Positions 57,109 through 64,000 of a stretch of 64,000 nt of DNA are shown in pieces. The translations under genes and the position numbers were made by a program. A model generated the notes under the pieces. That model made no database searches. It saw nothing but the letters and a program-made list of their open reading frames with translations, and was not told the origin of the DNA. Within the stretch, counting starts at the first letter, position 1, and each line of letters opens with the position of its first letter. This DNA comes from Marivirga salinae (GTDB lineage: Bacteria; Bacteroidota; Bacteroidia; Cytophagales; Cyclobacteriaceae). The stretch spans positions 3,348,001 through 3,412,000 of the forward strand of contig NZ_CP129971.1 in NCBI RefSeq assembly GCF_030503855.1, given 5' to 3'.

Positions 57109-58395
57109 TTGGAAACAATAAAAATCGATACCTCATCTTTTCCTAATTATTGGGATTCATTACTAAAATGGAGTACTCAATTTCAACATCTTGCAGTTTT
57201 CAACCCTCAGCAAGTTGAACAATATCCTTTTGGCACATTTTCAAAATGTATTGCAGTCGGAAATAAAAAATTAAATCTGAATGCTCCATATTTCCAATCT
57301 CTAAAAAACTACATAAAAGAAAACCCTACTAAAAAGTTATTTGGTTATTTAGGCTATGACCTCAAAAATGAATTAGAAAAACTAACTAGCGATAATCTAT
57401 CCACTATAAATTGGGTACCTATGAAATTCTTCGTTCCCGAATGTATCATTTCATTTGAAAGCAATCATATTATAATTCAGAGTGGAGATTTAGAACGTTT
57501 TAAAAATGAAATCAAAAATGCACTGTCAAAAGATATTGTAGAAAGTAATACGAAAGCAATAGTAAGCAATTTAAAAACATGGACAAGCAAAGCCGAATAC
57601 ATAGAGACAGTTGAAAATTTAAGAACCCACATTGAAGAAGGCGACATTTATGAAATCAATTATTGCCTCAATTTCTCAGCAAATGTTAAAAGCTTAAATC
57701 CTATTCAGGTTTTTCAAGAGCTATGCAAAATCTCTCCAGCACCTTTTGCTTCCTATTTGAAGATGGACAAGCAACACATCATTTCAGCTTCTCCAGAAAG
57801 ATTTATTAAACTCAAAGAAAATAAAATCATCAGTCAGCCAATAAAAGGCACGGCAAGCAGAGGCAAAACAGATTTGGAAGATCAAGAAAATAAAAAGCAA
57901 TTATCTGAAAGCGAAAAAGAAAGAGCTGAAAACATGATGATAGTGGATTTGGTCAGGAATGATTTAGCCAAATCAGCTAAAAGTGGAAGTGTGAAAGTAG
58001 AGGAGATTTTTGGTATCTACAGCTTTCAGCAAGTTCATCAAATGATAAGTACTATTTCAGCAAATAAGAAGAGTGACATACATTCTGTTGATGTGATCAA
58101 AAATGCATTTCCGATGGGCAGCATGACGGGAGCTCCAAAAATTAGGGCAATGAAATTGATTGAAGAATACGAAAACACCAAAAGAAATGTATTTTCAGGA
58201 AGCATAGGCTATTTCAATGGTGAAAATGTATTTGATTTCAATGTACTTATCAGAAGTATTTATTTTGATGAAGAAACCCAATCCATAAATTATCAAGTCG
58301 GAAGTGCTATCACTTATGATTCGGATGCAGAAGCTGAATATGAAGAATGCCTTTTGAAAGCTAAAGCAATTGAAAAAACCCTTGGCCTTCTATAA
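57109..58395 (+). CDS. pabB: Aminodeoxychorismate synthase component I (PabB-like)
   Basis: 428 residues, starting at a TTG (57109); no ATG in frame fits the family. Chorismate-binding domain: EGDIYEINYCLNFSANV, PAPFASYLKMDKQHIISASPERFI, ISQPIKGTASRGKT (the PIKGT motif), ENMMIVDLVRNDLA, FPMGSMTGAPKIRAM, FSGSIGYF. It makes 4-amino-4-deoxychorismate for folate; anthranilate synthase TrpE or isochorismate synthase are the alternatives, but PIKGT with a lysine and the size favour PabB. A CAATTTTG at 57084-57091 is a weak -7 box. Confidence 0.85.
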   Translation: METIKIDTSSFPNYWDSLLKWSTQFQHLAVFNPQQVEQYPFGTFSKCIAVGNKKLNLNAPYFQSLKNYIKENPTKKLFGYLGYDLKNELEKLTSDNLSTINWVPMKFFVPECIISFESNHIIIQSGDLERFKNEIKNALSKDIVESNTKAIVSNLKTWTSKAEYIETVENLRTHIEEGDIYEINYCLNFSANVKSLNPIQVFQELCKISPAPFASYLKMDKQHIISASPERFIKLKENKIISQPIKGTASRGKTDLEDQENKKQLSESEKERAENMMIVDLVRNDLAKSAKSGSVKVEEIFGIYSFQQVHQMISTISANKKSDIHSVDVIKNAFPMGSMTGAPKIRAMKLIEEYENTKRNVFSGSIGYFNGENVFDFNVLIRSIYFDEETQSINYQVGSAITYDSDAEAEYEECLLKAKAIEKTLGLL

Positions 58396-58461
58396 TCTCA
58401 CAATTCTTAAATTTTCCAAGGAAAAACTACTGCCATAATGTCATTTTCAAGAATTATTGGC

Positions 58462-58469
58462 TACCTTTG
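58462..58469 (+). promoter_or_regulatory. Possible -7 box of the miaB operon promoter
   Basis: TACCTTTG fits TAnnTTTG and lies 46 nt before the miaB ATG. No clear -33 TTTG is at the right distance. Confidence 0.4.
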
Positions 58470-58515
58470 CCTGTTAATAATTAAGACAATACGAAGCACT
58501 TTATAAATACCAAAT

Positions 58516-59982
58516 ATGAGTGAATTGATTAAAGATTTGGACATCATTGCAGAAGAAACCAAAACGGATGAATCTTGTGCTGTTCAAGTATCAAAAGAAG
58601 AAAACACAGGCAAAAGCCGAAAATTATATATTGAAAGCTACGGCTGTCAAATGAATTTTTCCGATAGTGAAATCGTCACTTCCATTATGAAAGAAAATGG
58701 TTTTGACACCACTAACGATTTCAACAATGCAGATGTAATTTTTCTAAACACTTGCTCCATTAGAGAAAAAGCGGAGTTGACTGTTAGAAAAAGACTTACA
58801 GACTTCAATAAAGTAAAAAAGAGCAAGCCTGAATTGCAAATTGGTATATTGGGCTGCATGGCTGAGCGATTGAAAACCAAACTTTTAGAGGAAGAAAAAA
58901 TGGTTGACATCGTGGCTGGGCCTGACTCCTACCGTGATTTACCCAATTTGGTAAAAACAGTGGATGACGGAGAAAAAGCAGTCAATACTTTTCTAAGTAG
59001 AGAAGAAACTTATGCAGATATAAGTCCTGTTAGATTAAACTCCAATGGTGTAACGGCATTCATCTCCATCATGCGCGGGTGTGATAATATGTGTTCTTTC
59101 TGTGTGGTGCCTTTCACTAGAGGAAGAGAAAGAAGTCGTGATCCTTTCTCCATTGTAAAAGAAGCCCAAGATTTATTTGACAGAGGCTTCAGAGAAGTCA
59201 CGCTTTTAGGTCAAAATGTGGATTCCTATAAATGGTCAGAGGAAATCAATAATAAAGCAAGGTTAGAAAAGATTGAGAAAAAAGAAGAAGTTGAGGTAAT
59301 CAATTTCGCCAATTTAATTGAAATGGTTGCTAATGTTTCTCCTGATTTAAGAGTGAGATTCTCAACTTCTCATCCAAAAGATATTACAGATGAAGTATTG
59401 TATACCATGAAAAAGTATGACAATATCTGTAAATACATCCATTTACCAGCTCAAAGTGGAAATTCACGCATCTTAAAAATGATGAACCGTACTTATGACA
59501 GAGATTGGTATATCAACAGAGTGGATGCTATTCGAGATATTTTAGGTCCTGAATGTGGTATTTCATCAGATATGATTTCAGGTTTCTGCTCGGAAACAGA
59601 AGAAGATCATCAGGATACTTTAAGCTTAATGGACTATGTGAAATATGATTTCGCTTATATGTTCTTTTACTCTGAAAGGCCAGGCACATTAGCTGAGAAA
59701 AAATACGAGGATGATATTCCTTTAGAAACTAAGAAAAGAAGATTGCAGGAAATCATAGATAAACAAAGAGCGCATTCTTCGGAAAGAAATCATTTGATTT
59801 TAAATAAAGTTCACAAAGTTTTAGTAGAAGGCACTTCCAAAAGATCTGAAGAACAACTACAAGGAAGAAATTCAGCTAACAAAGTAGTGATCTTTCCAAA
59901 AGAAAATTACAAAAAAGGAGATTATGTGGATGTGTATGTAGATGAATGCACAGGTGCTACATTAATAGGAAAAGCGGTTTAA
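58516..59982 (+). CDS. miaB: tRNA-2-methylthio-N6-dimethylallyladenosine synthase
   Basis: 488 residues. N-terminal methylthiotransferase domain with cysteines in [18 protein letters not shown] and [10 protein letters not shown]; radical-SAM motif CDNMCSFC (about 195); C-terminal TRAM-like part ([35 protein letters not shown]). It methylthiolates ms2i6A37 in tRNAs. First of a plus-strand run that continues within 12 bp with the sigma-54 activator. Confidence 0.97.
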   Translation: MSELIKDLDIIAEETKTDESCAVQVSKEENTGKSRKLYIESYGCQMNFSDSEIVTSIMKENGFDTTNDFNNADVIFLNTCSIREKAELTVRKRLTDFNKVKKSKPELQIGILGCMAERLKTKLLEEEKMVDIVAGPDSYRDLPNLVKTVDDGEKAVNTFLSREETYADISPVRLNSNGVTAFISIMRGCDNMCSFCVVPFTRGRERSRDPFSIVKEAQDLFDRGFREVTLLGQNVDSYKWSEEINNKARLEKIEKKEEVEVINFANLIEMVANVSPDLRVRFSTSHPKDITDEVLYTMKKYDNICKYIHLPAQSGNSRILKMMNRTYDRDWYINRVDAIRDILGPECGISSDMISGFCSETEEDHQDTLSLMDYVKYDFAYMFFYSERPGTLAEKKYEDDIPLETKKRRLQEIIDKQRAHSSERNHLILNKVHKVLVEGTSKRSEEQLQGRNSANKVVIFPKENYKKGDYVDVYVDECTGATLIGKAV

Positions 59983-59994
59983 ATACTTTTTGCG

Positions 59995-61263
59995 TTGGAT
60001 ATACAAACTATCAAAAATAGATTTGGCATAATCGGAAATTCCGATCATTTGAACTTTGCCATAAAAGTAGCCATGCAGGTTGCTCCTACTGATATGACCG
60101 TGCTTATAACAGGAGAAAGCGGTGTAGGTAAAGAATCATTCTCCAAAATAATACATCAGTTAAGCGCAAGAAAACACGGGCAGTTTATTGCTGTTAACTG
60201 TGGCGCAATTCCTGAAGGAACTATTGACTCTGAGCTTTTCGGTCATGAGAAAGGCTCATTTACAGGAGCTTATGATGCTAGAAAAGGATATTTTGAAGTT
60301 ACCGATGGTGGAACTATCTTTTTAGATGAAATAGGTGAAATGCCTCTACCTACTCAATCTCGATTGTTGCGAGTATTGGAAAACGGAGAATTTATAAGAG
60401 TTGGTTCTTCTAAAGTAATGAAAACCGATGTTCGCGTGGTAGCTGCCACTAATGTAAACCTTATTCAAGCAGTAGAGAAAGGTAAATTTAGAGAGGATTT
60501 ATACTACCGATTAAATACAGTCCCTATTTTTGTTCCGCCTTTACGTGATAGAGGTCAAGATATAGAATTATTATTCAGGAAATTCACATCTGATTTTGCA
60601 GAAAAGCACCATGTTAATCCCATAAAATTAACAGAAGATGCCAAGCAAGCATTAATGGCTTATCGCTATCCAGGAAATATTCGTCAGCTAAAAAATATAG
60701 CTGAGCAAATTTCCCTTTTGGAAATGGAGCGTGAAGTTGACAAAGATATTTTGTTTAAATATTTGCCGCAAGAAGGGAATATGATGCCAGCACTCTACAA
60801 AAGTCAAGACGGCTCAACTGGTGGTGACAAAAATAATTTTTCAGAAAGGGATATTTTATACAAAATTCTATTTGACATGCGGAATGATGTGGAGGAACTT
60901 AAAAAGTTAGTCCATAACGTATTAAAAAATGAGAATTATGGAGAGGAAATTTTAAAAGACAATGAAGACTTATTTGAGGTTAAGCAAAATGAGTTTAAGG
61001 AAAATGCTGAGGGCGTAAGAACTCCATATTTATTGGACAGCCGAAAAGAAGAGGAAGATGATGCGAATGAGAGTTTTAATATTGAAGATTATCAAGATGC
61101 TGAGCATGAAGTAGAGGAAGAATCTTTATCATTAGAAAAGAAAGAAAAAGAGATGATAGAGCGAGCACTTTCCAAAAATCAGAATAAAAGAAAATATGCG
61201 GCACGGGATTTGGGTATTTCCGAGCGTACATTATATAGAAAAATTAAGCAGTATGACCTTTAG
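59995..61263 (+). CDS. Sigma-54-dependent transcriptional activator without a receiver domain
   Basis: 422 residues starting at a TTG (59995). AAA+ domain first: Walker A GESGVGKE (40-47), sigma-54 contact loop GSFTGA (87-92, Ala of the usual GAFTGA changed to Ser), Walker B GGTIFLDEIGE (about 105-115), sensor-II PGNIRQLKN. A long acidic linker (about 270-390, EEEDDANESFNIEDYQDAEHEVEEES) leads to a Fis-type helix-turn-helix at the C-terminus (KYAARDLGISERTLYRKIKQYDL). There is no N-terminal receiver or GAF domain. Target promoters unknown. Its stop overlaps lptE by 11 bp. Confidence 0.93.
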   Translation: MDIQTIKNRFGIIGNSDHLNFAIKVAMQVAPTDMTVLITGESGVGKESFSKIIHQLSARKHGQFIAVNCGAIPEGTIDSELFGHEKGSFTGAYDARKGYFEVTDGGTIFLDEIGEMPLPTQSRLLRVLENGEFIRVGSSKVMKTDVRVVAATNVNLIQAVEKGKFREDLYYRLNTVPIFVPPLRDRGQDIELLFRKFTSDFAEKHHVNPIKLTEDAKQALMAYRYPGNIRQLKNIAEQISLLEMEREVDKDILFKYLPQEGNMMPALYKSQDGSTGGDKNNFSERDILYKILFDMRNDVEELKKLVHNVLKNENYGEEILKDNEDLFEVKQNEFKENAEGVRTPYLLDSRKEEEDDANESFNIEDYQDAEHEVEEESLSLEKKEKEMIERALSKNQNKRKYAARDLGISERTLYRKIKQYDL

Positions 61264-61780
61264 AAGTATTATAATCTTTTTATTCTTAGCAGTATTTACT
61301 AGCTCATGTGGTGTTTACAGCTTTACAGGAGCATCTATTGCACCTGATATAAAAACTATGTCCATTCAATATTTTTATAATGATTCAGGAAATGGTCCTC
61401 CCAATTTGCAGCAAACTTTTACTGAAGAAATAAGAGATTATTATCAACAGAACACGAGTTTGGAGTTAGTTGAAAATAATGGAGATTTGCAATTAGAAGG
61501 TTCTATTACAGGCTATAGAGTTCAACCGATTGCCGTTACAGCATCTGGAAACCCAAATTTGGCAGATGCTGCGGGAGCTCAGAGATTAACCATTACTGTA
61601 AAAGTTAGTTATGTAAATACAAAAGATGAGGTTTTCAACTTTGATAATAAATCCTTTTCTTTTTATGCCGATTTTGATGCTACTTCCAATACCTTAACCG
61701 CGGTGGAAAATCAACTGATTGAAACCATTACAGATCAAATTATTTTAGATATATTTAATGCATCGGTAGCAAATTGGTAA
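61253..61780 (+). CDS. lptE: LptE-like outer-membrane lipoprotein (LPS assembly)
   Basis: 175 residues from the ATG at 61253, placing a lipoprotein signal with Cys19 (FTSSCGVYSFTG); the longer frame from 61196 has no signal. The Cys-GVYSFTGASI opening and the strands that follow fit the Bacteroidota LptE family, the plug of the LptD LPS translocon. It overlaps the upstream regulator by 11 bp, so the regulator, lptE and the two genes after it are probably co-transcribed. Confidence 0.85.
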   Translation: MTFRSIIIFLFLAVFTSSCGVYSFTGASIAPDIKTMSIQYFYNDSGNGPPNLQQTFTEEIRDYYQQNTSLELVENNGDLQLEGSITGYRVQPIAVTASGNPNLADAAGAQRLTITVKVSYVNTKDEVFNFDNKSFSFYADFDATSNTLTAVENQLIETITDQIILDIFNASVANW

Positions 61781-61815
61781 AATTTTGTAACTTTAATTCT
61801 TTAACATAGAACCAA

Positions 61816-62949
61816 GTGGACAAACAAAGGCTTACAACCCTCATCAATCAACCAGAAAAACTAGAAGAAAAAGACTTCAATGATTTATCAAATCTGAAGA
61901 AAGAATACCCCTATTTTCAAGCCCTATCGCCTTTAATTACTATCGGTTCGAAAAAATATTCTCCCCAAAGCGAAAAGAAACATTTGCAATCTGCTGCAAT
62001 TTATGCATTAGACAGAAAGCATCTGAAAGAAATCTTAACAAAGGATTACGAATCACAAACTGTTGATGAAGTAAAAGAAATACCTCAACAGCAAAAAGAT
62101 ACTGCTGAAGAAAAAAATAAAGTCATTGGGGGGCCTATTGAGGGTCATAATAAGTCAGAAAGAAAAACAAGCACCACCTCAGATTCATTAATAGAAGTTA
62201 CACAAACACCAGCTTCTTCTCATTTATCAGATTCCTTTTTTGAGGAATTATTTAAAGAAATGGAAGATTTAAAGGCTGAAAAGGAAAATTATCAAAAAAC
62301 CTTAGATCGGTTTGAAGCTAAAAAATCTGAAGAGGAAAAACAGAAGCCTAAAGCTAAAACGATAAAGAAAACGACTTCAAAATCGGGAAGCAGAAATACT
62401 ACTGCTAAAACTGCTGCCGCTAAAAAACCCACATCGAAACCTAAACCTGCTACTACTAAAAAAACTAGCACCACAAAAAAAACAACAGCTGCTAAAACCA
62501 CAACTAAAAAATCTTCTTCAGATAAATCTAAGGATAGCACCAAAAAAGCATCCACTACAAAAGCGAAGACATCAAAAGCTGCTGAAAAAAAACCAAAAAA
62601 AGATGAGCATGATATAATTGAAGAAATAACTTCAAGAAAAGAATTAAAAATTAGTGATGCTCATAAAAAAGAACAATTAAATATCATCAATAACTTTATT
62701 GAGAAAGAACCTGTTCTTACAAAAAGAATAAAGCCTGATAATCAGTCAAATAAGCAAGAAGCAGAAGATCTTTCGGCAAGCAGCACCAATCTTTCTGATG
62801 ATGTAGTTTCCGAAACTTTGGCAAAATTGATGATAAAACAAGGAAGAAAGCAAAAAGCCATTGATATTTACAAGAAATTAATTTGGAAATTTCCACAAAA
62901 AAAGACGTACTTTGTCGAAATTATAGATGAGTTAAAAAAAGAATCATAA
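61816..62949 (+). CDS. TPR-containing protein with a lysine/threonine-rich linker
   Basis: 377 residues starting at a GTG (61816). N-terminal part (about 1-100) is helical (KKEYPYFQALSPLITIGSKK); the middle is a low-complexity linker rich in Lys, Thr, Ser and Ala (about 170-260, many TTK and KKT repeats resembling a histone H1 tail); the C-terminal 55 residues form a TPR-like repeat (LAKLMIKQGRKQKAIDIYKKLIWKFPQKKTYF). Function unknown. It sits between lptE and secG with 35 and 4 bp gaps. Confidence 0.75.
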   Translation: MDKQRLTTLINQPEKLEEKDFNDLSNLKKEYPYFQALSPLITIGSKKYSPQSEKKHLQSAAIYALDRKHLKEILTKDYESQTVDEVKEIPQQQKDTAEEKNKVIGGPIEGHNKSERKTSTTSDSLIEVTQTPASSHLSDSFFEELFKEMEDLKAEKENYQKTLDRFEAKKSEEEKQKPKAKTIKKTTSKSGSRNTTAKTAAAKKPTSKPKPATTKKTSTTKKTTAAKTTTKKSSSDKSKDSTKKASTTKAKTSKAAEKKPKKDEHDIIEEITSRKELKISDAHKKEQLNIINNFIEKEPVLTKRIKPDNQSNKQEAEDLSASSTNLSDDVVSETLAKLMIKQGRKQKAIDIYKKLIWKFPQKKTYFVEIIDELKKES

Positions 62950-62953
62950 ATAC

Positions 62954-63385
62954 ATGTTAACATTATTAATTACTTTAATCATTTTAGTTGCCATTTTATT
63001 GGTGTTGGTAGTATTAGCTCAAAATTCTAAAGGCGGTGGTTTATCCAGTCAATTTGGAGGTTCAGGAGCTAGTCAGGTTGTAGGCGTAAAAAGAACAGGT
63101 GATATTCTAGAAAAAATTACTTGGGTATTGGCTATTAGTTTAGTGGTATTAAGCTTAGCTTCTTCTTTTGTAATCAAAACCTCAACTGTTGATACAGGTT
63201 TTACAAGCCCTAACATTGAAAAGGCTCAAGACGAAACTTTACTTCCGGACATGGATGGTGGTAGTGAAGAAGGTTTGTTGCCTCCAGTAGAAGGAGAAGG
63301 AAGTACTGAAGGTCAAGAAGGTGGAAATCAGGAACTGATTGAAGGTCTTGAAGAATCAGAAGGAGAAGATAATTCAGAAGAATAA
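62954..63385 (+). CDS. secG: Preprotein translocase subunit SecG
   Basis: 143 residues. Two membrane helices (about 1-22 and 54-74) flanking the conserved cytoplasmic NSKGGGLSSQFGGSGASQVVGVKRTGDILEK, the SecG core. The C-terminus (about 85-143) is an acidic Gly/Glu-rich extension not found in E. coli SecG but usual in Bacteroidota. Helps SecYEG translocate proteins. Followed by an intrinsic terminator, closing the miaB run. Confidence 0.94.
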   Translation: MLTLLITLIILVAILLVLVVLAQNSKGGGLSSQFGGSGASQVVGVKRTGDILEKITWVLAISLVVLSLASSFVIKTSTVDTGFTSPNIEKAQDETLLPDMDGGSEEGLLPPVEGEGSTEGQEGGNQELIEGLEESEGEDNSEE

Positions 63386-63408
63386 TCTTTAATTATAGAT
63401 ATTAATTT

Positions 63409-63439
63409 AAAAGGGAATCCGAAAGGCTTCCCTTTTTTT
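63409..63439 (+). terminator. Terminator after secG
   Basis: AAAAGGGAA / TTCCCTTTT, 9-bp stem with a 10-nt loop, then further T; 24 bp past the secG stop. Confidence 0.85.
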
Positions 63440-63485
63440 GTTTTTAATGAATTTTATTATTTAAATTTATTAAAAACAATTGTAA

Positions 63486-64000
63486 ATGAAATTCTGTATT
63501 TGCTCTATTTTTGTTTTATTCTTCGCTTTTAACTCTTTAGCTCAAAGAGGTGATGAATTATTAGATACATCTGATAATTCAAGACAGTTTAATAGTTACA
63601 TAGCTTTTGAGGTCAGGATTGTAGACTTTGAAAACAGCCTCTATGTTAATGATTTTAAAACCACTGAATTTAAAATAGAAAATGGGATGATCTACAGCAT
63701 AAACAAACTGATTGGTGTCTCATTTGGTATCAATGGAGGTGTTATTTTAGGAATTCCTTATGAAAATCGATTGCAAGCTTACTTCAATAGTGGTAATAGT
63801 TCTGGACTTGACACCTTTCTTAAATATTATGATGAGATCAATTTCATAGATCAAACTTTGGCTAAAACCAGATATTTCATTGGTTTTCATCCTCAGCTTA
63901 ATTTTAATATTAATAAAAAATGGAAGCTTCAGGCTGGAACAGAAATGCGATATTATTTTCAACCCTTCTTTGATGAAAGATCTTATTTTGGCAACACCTA
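63486..64000 (+). CDS. Probable outer-membrane beta-barrel protein, 3' end missing
   Basis: 171 residues visible, cut by the right edge of the window. Signal peptide MKFCICSIFVLFFAFNSLAQ, then alternating strands (FNSYIAFEVRIVDFENSLYV, GINGGVILGIPYENRL, RYFIGFHPQLNFNINKKWKLQ) in the style of Bacteroidota porin-like barrels. No family recognised. Starts 100 bp after secG beyond a terminator, so it is a separate unit. Confidence 0.6.
   Translation, partial: MKFCICSIFVLFFAFNSLAQRGDELLDTSDNSRQFNSYIAFEVRIVDFENSLYVNDFKTTEFKIENGMIYSINKLIGVSFGINGGVILGIPYENRLQAYFNSGNSSGLDTFLKYYDEINFIDQTLAKTRYFIGFHPQLNFNINKKWKLQAGTEMRYYFQPFFDERSYFGNT

Noticed and set aside
61196..61252. Upstream start of LptE
   Set aside because: The extra residues are the out-of-frame C-terminus of the sigma-54 activator, and the lipoprotein signal only works from the ATG at 61253.
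62292..62555. Antisense frame of hydrophobic residues opposite the TPR protein
   Set aside because: Complement of the Lys/Thr/Ala-rich linker codons always gives Val/Leu/Phe-like residues; there is no start or family evidence.

Overview
This window is a stretch of Bacteroidota chromosome with low GC and dense coding, most likely from a marine gliding member of the Cytophagales (Marivirga-like; genus by impression only, not tested). The evidence is a SusC/SusD pair, type IX secretion (T9SS) C-terminal sorting domains and a PorP/SprF protein, Bacteroidota-type promoters (TTTG, about 20 bp, TAnnTTTG), a gamma carbonic anhydrase, a Lacal_2735-type small protein, and a fused phosphoserine phosphatase/phosphoglycerate dehydrogenase. 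There is no prophage, CRISPR array, complete insertion sequence or rRNA. The only RNA gene seen is a tRNA-Arg.

Layout. 1-8 kb: a partial FadH-like reductase, DinB, MenC, QueA, an MscS channel, the SerB-SerA fusion and a TspO-like protein. 8-19.5 kb: tRNA-Arg, SucC, a LolD-like ATPase, PorP/SprF and a thiolase, then a plus-strand run of thymidylate synthase, lipid A deacylase, a GIN-domain lipoprotein and a D-threonine aldolase-like enzyme, then an M20 amidohydrolase and YaaA on the minus strand. 19.6-23 kb: a thioesterase coupled to a GH13 lipoprotein, and class II aldolase.

23-41 kb is an alpha-glucan utilisation locus. The minus-strand operon runs SusE/F-like lipoprotein, T9SS-exported GH13 with a CBM48-like domain, SusC, SusD. 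A divergent LacI-family regulator follows. On the plus strand lie GH31 alpha-glucosidase, GH13 lipoprotein and an MFS sugar transporter. The same LacI-type operator core (GCAATCGATTGC and near variants) sits upstream of both arms, so the two arms are probably one regulon. The KDO genes kdsA-kdsD lie between the arms and look unrelated. A 274-bp MITE-like element follows the transporter gene.

41.6-64 kb: a large secreted reprolysin-like metalloprotease; HslV; pyruvate dehydrogenase E2; an OmpH chaperone; a rhomboid protease; an HDAC-family deacetylase; several small membrane or unknown proteins, three of them under 56 residues; a fabH interrupted by an in-frame TGA; gamma carbonic anhydrase; a YceI lipoprotein; PabB; and a tight plus-strand run MiaB, sigma-54 activator, LptE, TPR protein, SecG, ending in a partial outer-membrane protein.

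Main points for a second look: the shared LacI operators and the unusual order of the starch genes, the fabH nonsense codon, the MITE-like element, the SerB-SerA fusion, -7 promoter boxes placed exactly 4 nt before three start codons (candidate leaderless mRNAs), and a REP-like hairpin cluster at about 33.5-33.7 kb. I found nothing that is clearly a new defence or signalling system.
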